Shown here: positions 1 to 8,377 of the stretch, piece after piece
How positions within the stretch are numbered: position 1 is the first letter of the stretch
How the letters are laid out: each line of letters opens with the position of its first letter
From: Pseudomonas sp. MYb118
GTDB taxonomy: Bacteria > Pseudomonadota > Gammaproteobacteria > Pseudomonadales > Pseudomonadaceae
Assembly (NCBI RefSeq): GCF_040947875.1
Contig: NZ_JBFRXN010000002.1
Location: 310,001 to 374,000 of the forward strand
Direction: 5' to 3'
Length of the DNA: 64,000 nucleotides
Notes under the pieces: generated by a model
The model's database searches: none
The model's input: only the letters and a program-made list of their open reading frames with translations
What the model was told of the DNA's origin: nothing
Translations under genes and position numbers: made by a program

Positions 1-1008
1 GCATTGCAGCGCGCCCTTGACCAGCAGCTCCAGCTCATCCAGGTCACGGCCGAACTTGGCCTGCAATTTCTCGTCTTCGAGCAGCTCGACACGCAGGCGC
101 AGGCGAGTGATGGGCGTGCGCAGGTCGTGGGAAATCGCGCTGAACAACTGCGCGCGTTCGGTCAGGTAACGGCTGATGCGCTCGCGCATGGCATTGAACG
201 CGCGGCCCACTTCCACCACTTCGCTGCCACCGCCCTGGGCCACCGGCTCGACGTCCGCACCCAGCGACATTTCCCGCGCCGCCCGCGCCAGGCGCTTGAG
301 CGGCCGGCTCTGCCAGTGCACCAACAGGCCGATGAACAACAGCAGAAAACCGCTGGTGAGGATGATGAACCACACCTGCTGCGCCGGCAGGCCCTGTTCT
401 TCCAGGCTGGTGTAGGGCTCGGGCAGCAGCGAGGCGATGTACAGCCATTCGCCCGGTGCCATCTGGATCTGCGTTACCAGCACCGGCGGATTCACCGGCT
501 CCAGGGTCAACGCGTAGTGCGCCCAGGAGCGTGGCAGCTCGTCGAGTTTCAGGCCGCCGTTGAAAATGCGCAGGTCTTCGGGACTGACGAACGACACCGA
601 GATGTCCGTGTCCAGCCCCAGGGATTGGCGCAGCACTTCGTCCACGGCTTTCATCACCGCCAGTTTGCGCGGCGTGGTCGGCAGCACTTCCATGCCCAAG
701 GGTTTGTCGTTGAGGGTCACCACGAACCGCGTGCCGCCCATGCTGCGCAACTGGTCGAGCACCAACGGGCGATAGGCCACCGGCAACGAGCGCAGGTAAC
801 TGACACTGGCGGTCATCGAATGCGCCAGGCTGCGGGCGCTGGTGACCAGGCCTTCGAGCTGGGTGGCGCGCAACTGCGAGACCCAGATCACGCTCGACAA
901 CGCCTGGGCGAACAACACCGCCAACAGCGTCAGCAGCAACATCCGCCCGAGCAACGAACGCGGCACGGGGACCTTGCTGGCCAGCCTGCGGAAAAACTCA
1001 GTGACCAT
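1..1008 (-). CDS. gtrS: Sensor histidine kinase GtrS/GltS of the glucose two-component system (3' end beyond window)
   Basis: Membrane sensor kinase that pairs with the adjacent response regulator GltR; in Pseudomonas this pair responds to glucose-derived sugar acids and controls glucose uptake and metabolism genes. Read directly: an N-terminal membrane segment around residues 13-33, a periplasmic region, a second membrane segment near residues 212-233 (WFIILTSGFLLLFIGLLVHW), a HAMP region, and the H-box SHDLRTPITRLRLRVE with the phospho-accepting His at about 294. The ATPase domain lies off the left edge. The ATG at 1008 overlaps the gltR stop by 11 bases, which indicates translational coupling. 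The gene identity rests mainly on the edd-glk-gltR context. Confidence 0.88.
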   Translation of the reverse strand, partial: MVTEFFRRLASKVPVPRSLLGRMLLLTLLAVLFAQALSSVIWVSQLRATQLEGLVTSARSLAHSMTASVSYLRSLPVAYRPLVLDQLRSMGGTRFVVTLNDKPLGMEVLPTTPRKLAVMKAVDEVLRQSLGLDTDISVSFVSPEDLRIFNGGLKLDELPRSWAHYALTLEPVNPPVLVTQIQMAPGEWLYIASLLPEPYTSLEEQGLPAQQVWFIILTSGFLLLFIGLLVHWQSRPLKRLARAAREMSLGADVEPVAQGGGSEVVEVGRAFNAMRERISRYLTERAQLFSAISHDLRTPITRLRLRVELLEDEKLQAKFGRDLDELELLVKGALQC

Positions 1009-1726
1009 TGCTGGCAACCACATTGGCCGCCAACTGGTAGCCACTGCCGCGCACGGTGCGAATCAGCCGCGGTGGCTTTTCCGTATCGCGCAGGCGCTGG
1101 CGCAGGCGGCTGACGGCCATGTCGACGATGCGGTCGAGCGGCATCAGGTCGCGGCCACGGGTGGCGTTGCCGATGGTGTCGCGGTCGAGAATTTCCTGGG
1201 GGTGATCGAGGAACAGTTTGAGCAGGGCAAAATCGGCGCCGGAGAGAATCACTTCCTCGCCATCGGTGTGGAACAGCCGATGGCTGACCATGTCCAGTCG
1301 CCAGTCATCGAAGGCCAGCACTTCGCCACCGGAACGTTCCTGGCCGAACTGCGCACGCCGCAGCAAGGCCTTGATGCGGGCCTGCAATTCGCGGGGGCTG
1401 AAGGGTTTGCCCAGGTAATCGTCGGCGCCCAGCTCCAGGCCGATGACGCGGTCGGCTTCGTCGGAGCTGGCGGTCAGCATGATGATCGGCACCTGCGCCT
1501 GGCGCGGATGCTGGCGGATCCAGCGGCACAGGCTGAAACCGTCTTCGTCGGGCAGCATCACATCGAGGATCACCAGATCGCTCGGCGCGTCGTTCAAGGC
1601 CTGGCGAAAACCGGCGCCGTCGGGCGTGGTCCGCACCTGAAAACCCGCGCGGGTCAGGTAGGTGTCCAGCAACTCGCGTATCTCTTGATCGTCATCGACC
1701 AACAATATCGACCTGGCTGAGCTCAC
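998..1726 (-). CDS. gltR: Response regulator GltR (OmpR family)
   Basis: Two-component response regulator of 242 residues. The receiver domain shows the acidic pocket LLVDDDQEIREL, the phosphorylation Asp at about 55 (LVILDVMLPDEDG) and the Lys of GKPFSPRELQ. The C-terminal winged helix ends in the family-typical VRGSGYQLAA. The GTG at 1726 is chosen because AAGGAC lies about ten bases upstream and the protein then begins just before the receiver core. An upstream in-frame ATG at 1795 would add 23 residues without family resemblance. It sits downstream of glk, separated by a REPIN, and upstream of gtrS. Family knowledge: it regulates glucose porin/transport genes in response to GtrS. Confidence 0.9.
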   Translation of the reverse strand: MSSARSILLVDDDQEIRELLDTYLTRAGFQVRTTPDGAGFRQALNDAPSDLVILDVMLPDEDGFSLCRWIRQHPRQAQVPIIMLTASSDEADRVIGLELGADDYLGKPFSPRELQARIKALLRRAQFGQERSGGEVLAFDDWRLDMVSHRLFHTDGEEVILSGADFALLKLFLDHPQEILDRDTIGNATRGRDLMPLDRIVDMAVSRLRQRLRDTEKPPRLIRTVRGSGYQLAANVVASNGH

Positions 1727-1817
1727 GGGGCGGCGTCCTTGTTGTTTGAATTGGGGCGGATTATGCCTTAAGCGCTGACCTTGCAAACACTGCACAACAC
1801 ATCACGACACGACTCCA

Positions 1818-1909
1818 CTGTAGGAGCGAGCTTGCTCGCGATAGCGGTGTGCCAGATAAACAGATGGCGACTGACTTAACGCCATCGCGAGCAAGCTCGC
1901 TCCTACAGG
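1818..1909. repeat. REPIN (inverted REP pair)
   Basis: Two REP palindromes in inverted orientation: TAGGAGCGAGCTTGCTCGCG near the left end and its reverse complement near the right end, about 45 bases apart. It fills the gap between glk and gltR. Confidence 0.9.
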
Positions 1910-1921
1910 GCGGGGTGTTGA

Positions 1922-2871
1922 TCAGGCTTGTTCGAGAGCCACTCCCGCGCCGACCAAACCGGAATACGGCGCCGTCACCAGCCACACCGGTATGCCCTTG
2001 AAGTAATCGCTCATGCAGCCCTTGTCGGCGAAGCAGCGGGCAAAGCCGCTTTCGAGGAAGAAGTCGGCAAAACGCGGGATCACGCCACCGACGATGTACA
2101 CGCCACCGCGCCCGCCGGTGGTCAGCACGTTGTTGCCGGCCACGCGACCGAGCCAGCAGCAGAACTGCTCCAGCACTTCCAGGGCGATCGGGTCGCCCGC
2201 CAGGCCGGCGGCGGTGATGGCTTCCGGGGTGTCGAGCACCGGCTCGTGCCCATCCACCGCGCAGATCGCCCGATAGACACGCGGCAAGCCGCCGCCACTC
2301 AAGGCAGTTTCCGCGCTGACGTGGCCGATCTCATTGAACAGGTGCTGCCACAACTGGGTTTCCCGTGGGCTGCTCAAGGGCAGGTCGACGTGACCACCCT
2401 CCCCCGGCAAGGCGGCGAAACGCCCCGCGCCCAGGTCAAGCAAGGTACCAACCCCCAGGCCCGTGCCGGGGCCGATCACCACCGCCGGGCGCAACGGCTC
2501 CGGCGTGCCTTCGCAGACCACGCGGAATTCGCCGGGCTGCAAACGGGTCATGCCCAGCGCCATGGCCGAGAAGTCGTTGACCAGCAGCAACTGGTCCACT
2601 TGCAGGGTCTGGCAGAACGCATTGCGGCTCAGGCGCCAGTGATTGTTGGTGAACTTGAACTCGTCCCCCCCACCGGGCCCGCCACCGACAGGCACACCGA
2701 ACCGATCGAACCCAACGCCAGCCCGAGCCCGCCCAGGTAGAGGGCGATGGCCTCTTCCGGGCTGGCATGATCGGCCGTCGCCAGGACCTGGACCGATTCC
2801 AGCTGCTGGTTTTTCCACAACGCGAAACGTGCGTTGGTCCCACCGATGTCACCGACCAAAGCCAGTTTCAA
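1922..2871 (-). pseudogene. glk: Glucokinase with an apparent one-base frameshift
   Basis: Glucokinase phosphorylates cytoplasmic glucose to glucose-6-phosphate for the Entner-Doudoroff pathway. The reading frame opening at 2871 encodes the ROK/Glk start [18 protein letters not shown] and runs to VAGPVGG, then goes out of frame and stops at 2629 (80 residues). The remainder (DEFKFTNNHWRLSRNAFC onward, through VIGPGTGLGVG to APYSGLVGAGVALEQA) continues in another frame to the stop at 1922. The break is at a run of seven G on the minus strand (2665-2671 as C7); eight would restore one 316-residue protein. The ATG overlaps the edd stop (ATGA). Either a homopolymer sequencing error or a real loss-of-function mutation; the sequence cannot say which. 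Confidence 0.85.
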
Positions 2872-4694
2872 TTAAGCGTCTCCAGGGCAGAAGTGAAGGC
2901 GCTGGCCCCCTGCTCTGCGGAGCTGAAAGCCATGCGCATGAAACCGAACAGCTCGCGCCCGGTGCCGATGTTGTTGCCCAGCAACCCCTTGGCCGGCGTG
3001 CGTGCTGCGAATTCTTCGGCGTCTACCTTAAGCTCTAGAGTGCCCTCGACGCCATCGACGCGGATGATATCGCCCTCCTGCACCCGCGCCAAAGCACCGC
3101 CCACGTAGGCTTCGGGGCTGACGTGAATGGCCGCCGGGATTTTCCCCGAGGCCCCGGACATGCGCCCGTCGGTGACCAGCGCGACCTTGAAGCCGCGGTC
3201 CTGCAACACGCCCAGGAACGGCGTCATCTTGTGCAGCTCGGGCATGCCATTGGAGCGCGGCCCCTGGAAGCGCATCACCGCGACGAAGTCCTTCTCCAAC
3301 AAACCGGCCTTGAACGCATCGGCCAGATCCTGCTGATCCTGGAACACCATGGCCGGCGCTTCGACGATCTGGTTTTCCAGGGCCACGGCGGAAACCTTCA
3401 TCACCCCGCGACCGAGGTTACCTTCCATCACCCGCAGCCCGCCTTCCGGCGAGAACGCGCGGGCCACCGGGCGCAGGATGGTTTCGTCGAGGCTTTCGGT
3501 GACGCCTTCGCGCCAGACCAGCTCGCCGTTATCGAGGAACGGCTCCTGGGTGTAGCGGCTCAGGCCGTGACCCATCACGGTGTTGACGTTTTCGTGCAGC
3601 AGGCCGGCCTCCAGCAGCTCACGGATCAGGAACGACATGCCGCCCGCCGCCTGGAAGTGGTTGATGTCGGCCTTGCCGTTCGGGTAGACGTGGCTGAGGG
3701 TCGGCACCACTTCGGAGAGGTCGGCCATGTCCTGCCAGGTCAGCTGGATACCCGCCGCCATGGCGATGGCCGGCATGTGCAGGGTGTGGTTGGTCGAGCC
3801 GCCGGTGGCGTGCAGGGCGACGATAGAGTTGACCAGCGAGCGCTCGTCGACGATTTCACCGATCGGCAGGAATTGTCCGTTCTGCTTGGTCAGGCGCGTG
3901 ACCTGGTGCGCCGCCTCGCGGGTCAGGGCATCGCGCAGCGGTGTGTTCGGGTTGACGAAAGAAGCGCCCGGCAGGTGCAGGCCCATGACTTCCATCAGCA
4001 ACTGGTTGGTGTTGGCCGTGCCGTAGAAGGTGCAGGTGCCAGGGCTGTGGTAGGACTTCATCTCCGACTCGAGCAACTCTTCGCGGGTGGCCTTGCCTTC
4101 GGCATAGCGCTGGCGCACGTCGGCTTTCTGCTTGTTGGAAATCCCCGAGACCATCGGCCCGCCGGGCACGAACACCATCGGCAGATGGCCAAAACGCAGC
4201 GCGCCCATCATCAGGCCCGGCACGATCTTGTCGCAGATGCCGAGCATCAGCGCACCGTCGAACATGTTGTGCGACAGCGCCACCGCGGTAGACAGCGCGA
4301 TCACTTCGCGGCTCGGCAGGCTCAGCTCCATGCCCGGCTCGCCCTGAGTCACGCCATCGCACATGGCCGGGGTGCCACCGGCGAACTGGCCGACCGAACC
4401 GATTTCGCGCAGGGCCTTCTTGATCAGTTCCGGGAACACTTCGTACGGCTGGTGCGCCGAAAGCATGTCGTTATATGACGAAACAATTGCGATGTTGGCG
4501 GAGTTCATCATCCGCAGGCTGTGCTTGTCCTCGCTGCCGCAACCGGCCACGCCGTGGGCGAAGTTGGCGCATTGCAGCTTGCCGCGCATCGGACCGTCGC
4601 TGGCGGCACCGCGAATGAGCGCAAGGTAAGCCTCACGGGTGGCACGACTGCGAGCGATAAGCCGTTCGGTGACCTCTAGGACGCGGGGATGCAT
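2868..4694 (-). CDS. edd: Phosphogluconate dehydratase (Entner-Doudoroff)
   Basis: Dehydrates 6-phosphogluconate to 2-keto-3-deoxy-6-phosphogluconate, the first committed step of the Entner-Doudoroff pathway, the main glycolytic route of Pseudomonas. The 608-residue protein has normal family length. It shows IlvD/Edd hallmarks: [13 protein letters not shown], the cysteine-bearing [10 protein letters not shown] and [12 protein letters not shown] segments that hold the iron-sulfur cluster, and [20 protein letters not shown] near the C-terminus. It is the first gene of a minus-strand unit with glk, gltR and gtrS and is divergent from gap. A HexR-like half-matched site lies at 4731-4746, about 40 bases before its start. 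Confidence 0.97.
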   Translation of the reverse strand: MHPRVLEVTERLIARSRATREAYLALIRGAASDGPMRGKLQCANFAHGVAGCGSEDKHSLRMMNSANIAIVSSYNDMLSAHQPYEVFPELIKKALREIGSVGQFAGGTPAMCDGVTQGEPGMELSLPSREVIALSTAVALSHNMFDGALMLGICDKIVPGLMMGALRFGHLPMVFVPGGPMVSGISNKQKADVRQRYAEGKATREELLESEMKSYHSPGTCTFYGTANTNQLLMEVMGLHLPGASFVNPNTPLRDALTREAAHQVTRLTKQNGQFLPIGEIVDERSLVNSIVALHATGGSTNHTLHMPAIAMAAGIQLTWQDMADLSEVVPTLSHVYPNGKADINHFQAAGGMSFLIRELLEAGLLHENVNTVMGHGLSRYTQEPFLDNGELVWREGVTESLDETILRPVARAFSPEGGLRVMEGNLGRGVMKVSAVALENQIVEAPAMVFQDQQDLADAFKAGLLEKDFVAVMRFQGPRSNGMPELHKMTPFLGVLQDRGFKVALVTDGRMSGASGKIPAAIHVSPEAYVGGALARVQEGDIIRVDGVEGTLELKVDAEEFAARTPAKGLLGNNIGTGRELFGFMRMAFSSAEQGASAFTSALETLN

Positions 4695-4730
4695 GTGTAG
4701 AACTCCAGGCTAACGGATGTGGCGACCTGA

Positions 4731-4746
4731 TTGTCTATGCTGACCA
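4731..4746. promoter_or_regulatory. Possible HexR operator for edd
   Basis: TTGT-N8-ACCA, one mismatch from the HexR consensus TTGT-N7/8-ACAA, about 40 bases upstream of the edd start. HexR is known to repress edd in pseudomonads and to be released by KDPG. The match is imperfect, so this is tentative. Confidence 0.3.
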
Positions 4747-4876
4747 AATACCGGTGTCGATGAGATGACGGACGGTTTTGTTGATCATTCGGACCAGTTG
4801 ATTCAGGTCACTCGTTGTAGATTGAATAAAATATTGCCACTAAAAAGGCTTGTTTTCTATTTTTTTGCGAATAATC

Positions 4877-4891
4877 TTGTAATTCCAACAA
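4877..4891. promoter_or_regulatory. HexR operator for gap
   Basis: TTGTAATTCCAACAA is an exact TTGT-N7-ACAA HexR operator, 23 bases before the gap ATG. In P. putida HexR binds such sites at the edd and gap-1 promoters. A weaker version (TTGT-N7-ATAA) lies at 4815-4829. The rest of the 219-base edd-gap gap is AT-rich and must carry both divergent promoters. Confidence 0.65.
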
Positions 4892-4913
4892 CAAATCGAC
4901 GGCGGCCCTGTAA

Positions 4914-5915
4914 ATGACTCTTCGAATCGCAATCAATGGTTTTGGCCGCATCGGCCGCAACGTGCTGCGCGCACTGTATACCCAGGGCTACCGTCAGGAT
5001 TTGCAGATCGTTGCCATCAACGATTTGGGCGACAGCGCGATCAACGCGCACTTGCTCAAGTACGACACCGTTCACGGCACGTTCGATGCCGATGTCCAGC
5101 ACGATCAGGAAAGCCTGACCGTCAATGGTGACCGTATTGCGGTCAGCGCCATCCGCAACCCGGCCGAGCTACCCTGGGCCGCGGAAAAAATCGACGTGGT
5201 GTTCGAATGCACCGGATTGTTCACCGACCGGGCCAAGGCAGCGGCGCACCTTACGGCCGGCGCCCGCAAAGTGATCATCTCGGCCCCGGCCAAAGGCGCC
5301 GACGCCACGGTGGTCTACGGCGTCAACCACGACATCCTGCGCCAGTCGCACCAGATCATCTCCAACGCTTCGTGCACCACCAACTGCCTGGCCCCGGTGG
5401 CCCAGGTGCTGCATCGCGAGCTGGGCATCGAAAGTGGCCTGATGACCACGATCCACGCCTACACCAACGACCAGAACCTGACCGACGTCTACCACACCGA
5501 CCCGTACCGTGCGCGCTCGGCCACGCAGAACATGATCCCGAGCAAGACTGGCGCCGCCGAAGCGGTCGGCCTGGTGCTGCCGGAACTGGCGGGCAAGCTG
5601 ACCGGCATGGCGGTGCGCGTGCCGGTGATCAACGTGTCGCTGGTGGACCTGACCGTGCAGCTCAAGCGCGAAGCCACGGCCGAGGAAGTCAACGACCTGC
5701 TCAAGCAGGCCAGCCAGCATTCCAAGATCCTCGGCTACAACACCCTGCCGCTGGTCTCCAGCGACTTCAACCACAACCCGCTGTCGTCGATCTTCGACGC
5801 CAACCACACCAAGGCCAACGGCAAACTGCTCAAGGTGCTGGCCTGGTACGACAACGAATGGGGCTTCTCCAACCGGATGCTCGACAACTGCCTGGCGCTG
5901 TGTAACGCCGAGTAA
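4914..5915 (+). CDS. gap: Type I glyceraldehyde-3-phosphate dehydrogenase
   Basis: Oxidises glyceraldehyde-3-phosphate to 1,3-bisphosphoglycerate with NAD, catabolic partner of the Entner-Doudoroff enzymes encoded divergently. The 333-residue protein opens with the NAD-binding [15 protein letters not shown], carries the active-site [14 protein letters not shown] with the catalytic Cys at about 155, and ends [15 protein letters not shown], all diagnostic. This is the gap-1 type that sits beside edd and is HexR-controlled in other pseudomonads. No strong Shine-Dalgarno precedes the ATG (GGCGGCCCTGTAA). Confidence 0.96.
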   Translation: MTLRIAINGFGRIGRNVLRALYTQGYRQDLQIVAINDLGDSAINAHLLKYDTVHGTFDADVQHDQESLTVNGDRIAVSAIRNPAELPWAAEKIDVVFECTGLFTDRAKAAAHLTAGARKVIISAPAKGADATVVYGVNHDILRQSHQIISNASCTTNCLAPVAQVLHRELGIESGLMTTIHAYTNDQNLTDVYHTDPYRARSATQNMIPSKTGAAEAVGLVLPELAGKLTGMAVRVPVINVSLVDLTVQLKREATAEEVNDLLKQASQHSKILGYNTLPLVSSDFNHNPLSSIFDANHTKANGKLLKVLAWYDNEWGFSNRMLDNCLALCNAE

Positions 5916-5936
5916 AAAACCGGCCCACACCGCCCC

Positions 5937-6038
5937 CTGTAGGAGCGAGCTTGCTCGCGATGGAGGCCCAGACACCGCGGGGTGTCAGGCTGCCAGCGTC
6001 ATCGTTGACGACCGTCGCGAGCAAGCTCGCTCCTACAG
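5937..6038. repeat. REPIN
   Basis: Inverted pair of GTAGGAGCGAGC-type REP palindromes just after gap, directly followed by the composite repeat. Confidence 0.9.
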
Positions 6039-6050
6039 AAAGCAAAACCG

Positions 6051-6574
6051 CGATCCCACAGGCGCCGCAGATTGCCCCGTCGGAAGGCCGAGTGGAGGTT
6101 CTGCGCAGTGGGCAACCCGGCATGGATGCCGGGTTAGCCGCCCTCGGCCAAGGATGGCCGATGGCGGCGGGCCCACGGAGCAGGACCGGAGCGAGGGAAC
6201 CCGGAGCGCCAGCGAAGGGCCGTACGTCAGGGGCCAGGCGTTTTGGTTACTTTGGCGCGACAAAGTAACCCGCCGTAAGGGCGGAACCATTAGTCGCCGT
6301 TACCGCAGAAACGGATGTGTACACCGCGAGGCCGTCATCGCGAGCAAGCTCGCTCCTACAGGACTTCAAAGTCACACGCCGTAAGGGCGGAACCTTAAGC
6401 CGCCGCACCCGCAGAAACGGATGTGTACACCGCGAGGCCGTCATCGCGAGCAAGCTCGCTCCTACAGGACTTCAAAGTCACACGCCGTAAGGGCGGAACC
6501 TTAAGCCGCCGCACCCGCAGAAACGGATATGTACACCGTAAGGCCGCCATCGCGAGCAAGCCCGCTCCCACAGG
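6051..6574 (+). mobile_element. Composite non-coding repeat element, copy A
   Basis: A 524-base element with two parts. The first ~220 bases (6051-6270) form a hairpin-rich module containing two perfect 10-bp-stem palindromes, at 6113-6134 (AACCCGGCAT / ATGCCGGGTT) and 6245-6270 (GGTTACTTTG / CAAAGTAACC). The second part is three tandem 106-base units. Nearly the same module, with only a few differences by eye, recurs inverted at 33887-34105, again followed by three units. It has no transposase and no credible gene; short open frames inside it (for example around 6154-6384) recur in both copies and look spurious. A non-autonomous mobile element is the likeliest reading, unproven. Confidence 0.75.
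6271..6574 (+). repeat. Three 106-bp tandem units, each ending in a REP (copy A)
   Basis: Units begin with CGCCGTAAGGGCGGAACC at 6271, 6377 and 6483, an exact period of 106. Each contains a small hairpin (CCGCC-GTAA-GGGCGG) at its start and a REP palindrome near its end. Units 1 and 2 carry the GTAGGAGCGAGC REP type and share the tail GGACTTCAAAGTCACA; unit 3 carries a GTGGGAGCGGGC type and is truncated after the REP. Confidence 0.9.
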
Positions 6575-6633
6575 GACGGTGGTGTTATGGGAAATCAGGT
6601 CGCCATTCCAACATTGTTAATACAAATCCCCAC

Positions 6634-6663
6634 TTGACCAACCCAGCGGATGATAAGCATTAT
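6634..6663 (+). promoter_or_regulatory. Candidate promoter of the sigma-factor gene
   Basis: TTGACC at 6634-6639 and CATTAT at 6658-6663 with an 18-base spacer make a plausible sigma-70 promoter. The -10 element lies inside the Fur-box-like palindrome, the usual arrangement for iron repression. Confidence 0.5.
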
Positions 6664-6665
6664 CA
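6651..6665. promoter_or_regulatory. Fur box upstream of the ECF sigma gene
   Basis: TGATAAGCATTATCA matches the 7-1-7 Fur consensus TGATAATNATTATCA at 13 of 14 defined positions and is a perfect TGATAA/TTATCA inverted repeat. It is 28 bases before the GTG start. Confidence 0.75.
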
Positions 6666-6692
6666 TTCACTCGAAATGGATCAGGTCCCCCC

Positions 6693-7211
6693 GTGAGTCA
6701 ATCGCGCTTCAATCACGTCTTCATCGCCCAGCGGGTTTCGCTGCTGCGCACGCTGGAGCGGATGGTCAACAATCACAGCACCGCCGAAGACCTGTTGCAG
6801 GAGACCTACCTGCGCGTGACACGGGCACTCAGCGAGCGGCCCATCGACCATCTGGAACCTTTCGTTTTCCAGACCGCCCGCAACCTGGCGCTGGACCATC
6901 TGCGCGCGCGCCGCATCCAGTCGCGCACGATGCTAGACGACGTCCCGCCGGATGTGGTCGAAAGCGTCGCCGCGCCGGTCAGCAGTGCCGAGGACGCCGC
7001 CCATGCCAAACAATTGCTGGAGCGTTTGAATGTGAGCCTCAGTCAACTCAGCAGCCGTCAGCAACAGATCTTCATCCTCAGCCGCCTGCACGGGCACAGT
7101 TACCTGGAAATCGCCGAGAAGCTCGACGTGTCGCTGAGCACCGTGCAGAAGGAACTGAAGCTGATCATGGCCATCTGCGTCGGCGTCGCCGAACGCTTGA
7201 ACAACGACTGA
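6693..7211 (+). CDS. FecI-type ECF sigma factor of the heme uptake locus
   Basis: Iron-starvation RNA polymerase sigma factor of 172 residues. Region 2 (AEDLLQETYLRVTRAL through FVFQTARNLALDHLRARR) and region 4 (LSSRQQQIFILSRLHGHSYLEIAEKLDVSLSTVQKEL) are clear. The GTG start follows a Fur box. It precedes a FecR-type anti-sigma gene and a TonB receptor with a signalling domain, so it should transcribe the receptor when heme occupies it. The arrangement corresponds to Hxu-like heme signalling modules of Pseudomonas; the exact family name is inferred from context. Confidence 0.92.
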   Translation: MSQSRFNHVFIAQRVSLLRTLERMVNNHSTAEDLLQETYLRVTRALSERPIDHLEPFVFQTARNLALDHLRARRIQSRTMLDDVPPDVVESVAAPVSSAEDAAHAKQLLERLNVSLSQLSSRQQQIFILSRLHGHSYLEIAEKLDVSLSTVQKELKLIMAICVGVAERLNND

Positions 7212-7291
7212 GCCCGCGGGCTTTGCTACCCTTGGCCACTTTCAGGCTTCACTCATAAAACAGCCGTGCATAGACACTGCGAGGAAACACC

Positions 7292-8257
7292 GTGACGGAC
7301 ATCCACCACACTTCTGCGCCGCCTCCCGCGCAGGACTCCGCAAGCGCGATGGACCAGGCCCTGGACTGGCTGATCGTGATGGAGAGTCCAAGCGCGCAGC
7401 AGAGCCAGCAATTCAGCCAATGGCTGGCTGCCTCGCCCCTGCACGCCGAAGCCTTTGCCAAGGCCCAGGCCGTGTGGAATGGCCCGCAAGTGGTGGAATG
7501 TGCGCAAACCCTCGCCGCCCGACCGCCCAAGGTCAGCGTGCTGACGCGCCTGCGCCCGCACTGGAAACCGTTGGCCACCGCCGCGGTGCTGATCCTTGGC
7601 CTGTTCAGTTTCAGCAACCTGCCCATGCGCCTGCAGGCCGATCACCTGACGGTGGTCGGTGAGCGCCAGCGTGTGCAACTGGAGGACGGCTCGAAAGTCC
7701 TGCTCAATACCAATTCGGCGTTTTCCAGCACCATCAACGACCGTCAGCGCGTCGCCCGCCTGTATCAGGGCGAGGCGTTTTTCGAGGTGCCCGCCCACCA
7801 GGGCCAGCCGCTGGAAATCGACGCAGGCCCCGTCAAGGCCAGCGTGCACGACACCGCCTTCGCCGTGCGCTACCTCGATGGTGTGGCGCAGGTGCGGGTG
7901 CAGCGCGGCGACGTCGACCTGCGCGCGACCCGCGACGATGCACGCATTCGCCTGTCCGCCGGCGAAAGCATCCGCATCGGCCCCAACGGTTTCGACCGCC
8001 CGGCCAAGCTCGATGCCGCCACGGACCTGGCCTGGGTCCAGGGTCGCCTGGTGTTCGAAAACTGCCCACTGAGCCAGGTGCTCGCCGAACTGCGCCGCTA
8101 TTACCCGGGCTTCATCATCAACACCAACGAGCAGTTGGCCGACGTTACGGTCACCGGCAATTACCGCCTCGATCAGCCGCTGGACGTGGTCCGTTCGCTG
8201 GCGCACATCACTTCCGCACGGCTGCAGGAATTCCCGGCGCTGGTTATTTTGAACTGA
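7292..8257 (+). CDS. FecR-family anti-sigma factor
   Basis: Inner-membrane regulator of 321 residues that holds the adjacent ECF sigma factor and relays the receptor signal. Seen: a cytoplasmic N-terminal DUF4880-like segment (ALDWLIVMESPSAQQSQQFS), one membrane segment around residues 92-112, a periplasmic FecR domain (LEDGSKVLLNTNSAFS, YQGEAFFEVPA), and a C-terminal DUF4974-like region (FENCPLSQVLAELRRYYPG) expected to contact the receptor's signalling domain. The GTG at 7292 is preceded by GAGGAAA. It lies 80 bases after the sigma gene and is presumably co-transcribed with it. Confidence 0.92.
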   Translation: MTDIHHTSAPPPAQDSASAMDQALDWLIVMESPSAQQSQQFSQWLAASPLHAEAFAKAQAVWNGPQVVECAQTLAARPPKVSVLTRLRPHWKPLATAAVLILGLFSFSNLPMRLQADHLTVVGERQRVQLEDGSKVLLNTNSAFSSTINDRQRVARLYQGEAFFEVPAHQGQPLEIDAGPVKASVHDTAFAVRYLDGVAQVRVQRGDVDLRATRDDARIRLSAGESIRIGPNGFDRPAKLDAATDLAWVQGRLVFENCPLSQVLAELRRYYPGFIINTNEQLADVTVTGNYRLDQPLDVVRSLAHITSARLQEFPALVILN

Positions 8258-8258
8258 A

Positions 8259-8273
8259 TGAGAATTATTTTTA
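8259..8273. promoter_or_regulatory. Second Fur-box-like site, before the receptor
   Basis: TGAGAATTATTTTTA matches the Fur 7-1-7 pattern at 11 of 14 positions and lies immediately after the fecR-like stop. It would allow direct iron control of the receptor in addition to control through the sigma factor. The 120-base gap also must hold the sigma-dependent promoter, which I could not identify. Confidence 0.5.
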
Positions 8274-8377
8274 CTCGATAGCTCCAGCCCGTACGTCTCG
8301 TTATAGCCAATGCAATTGATTCGCATCCTCGGATGCCTATCTGCACCTATAACAACGTGCGACACGGAGCACTATCA

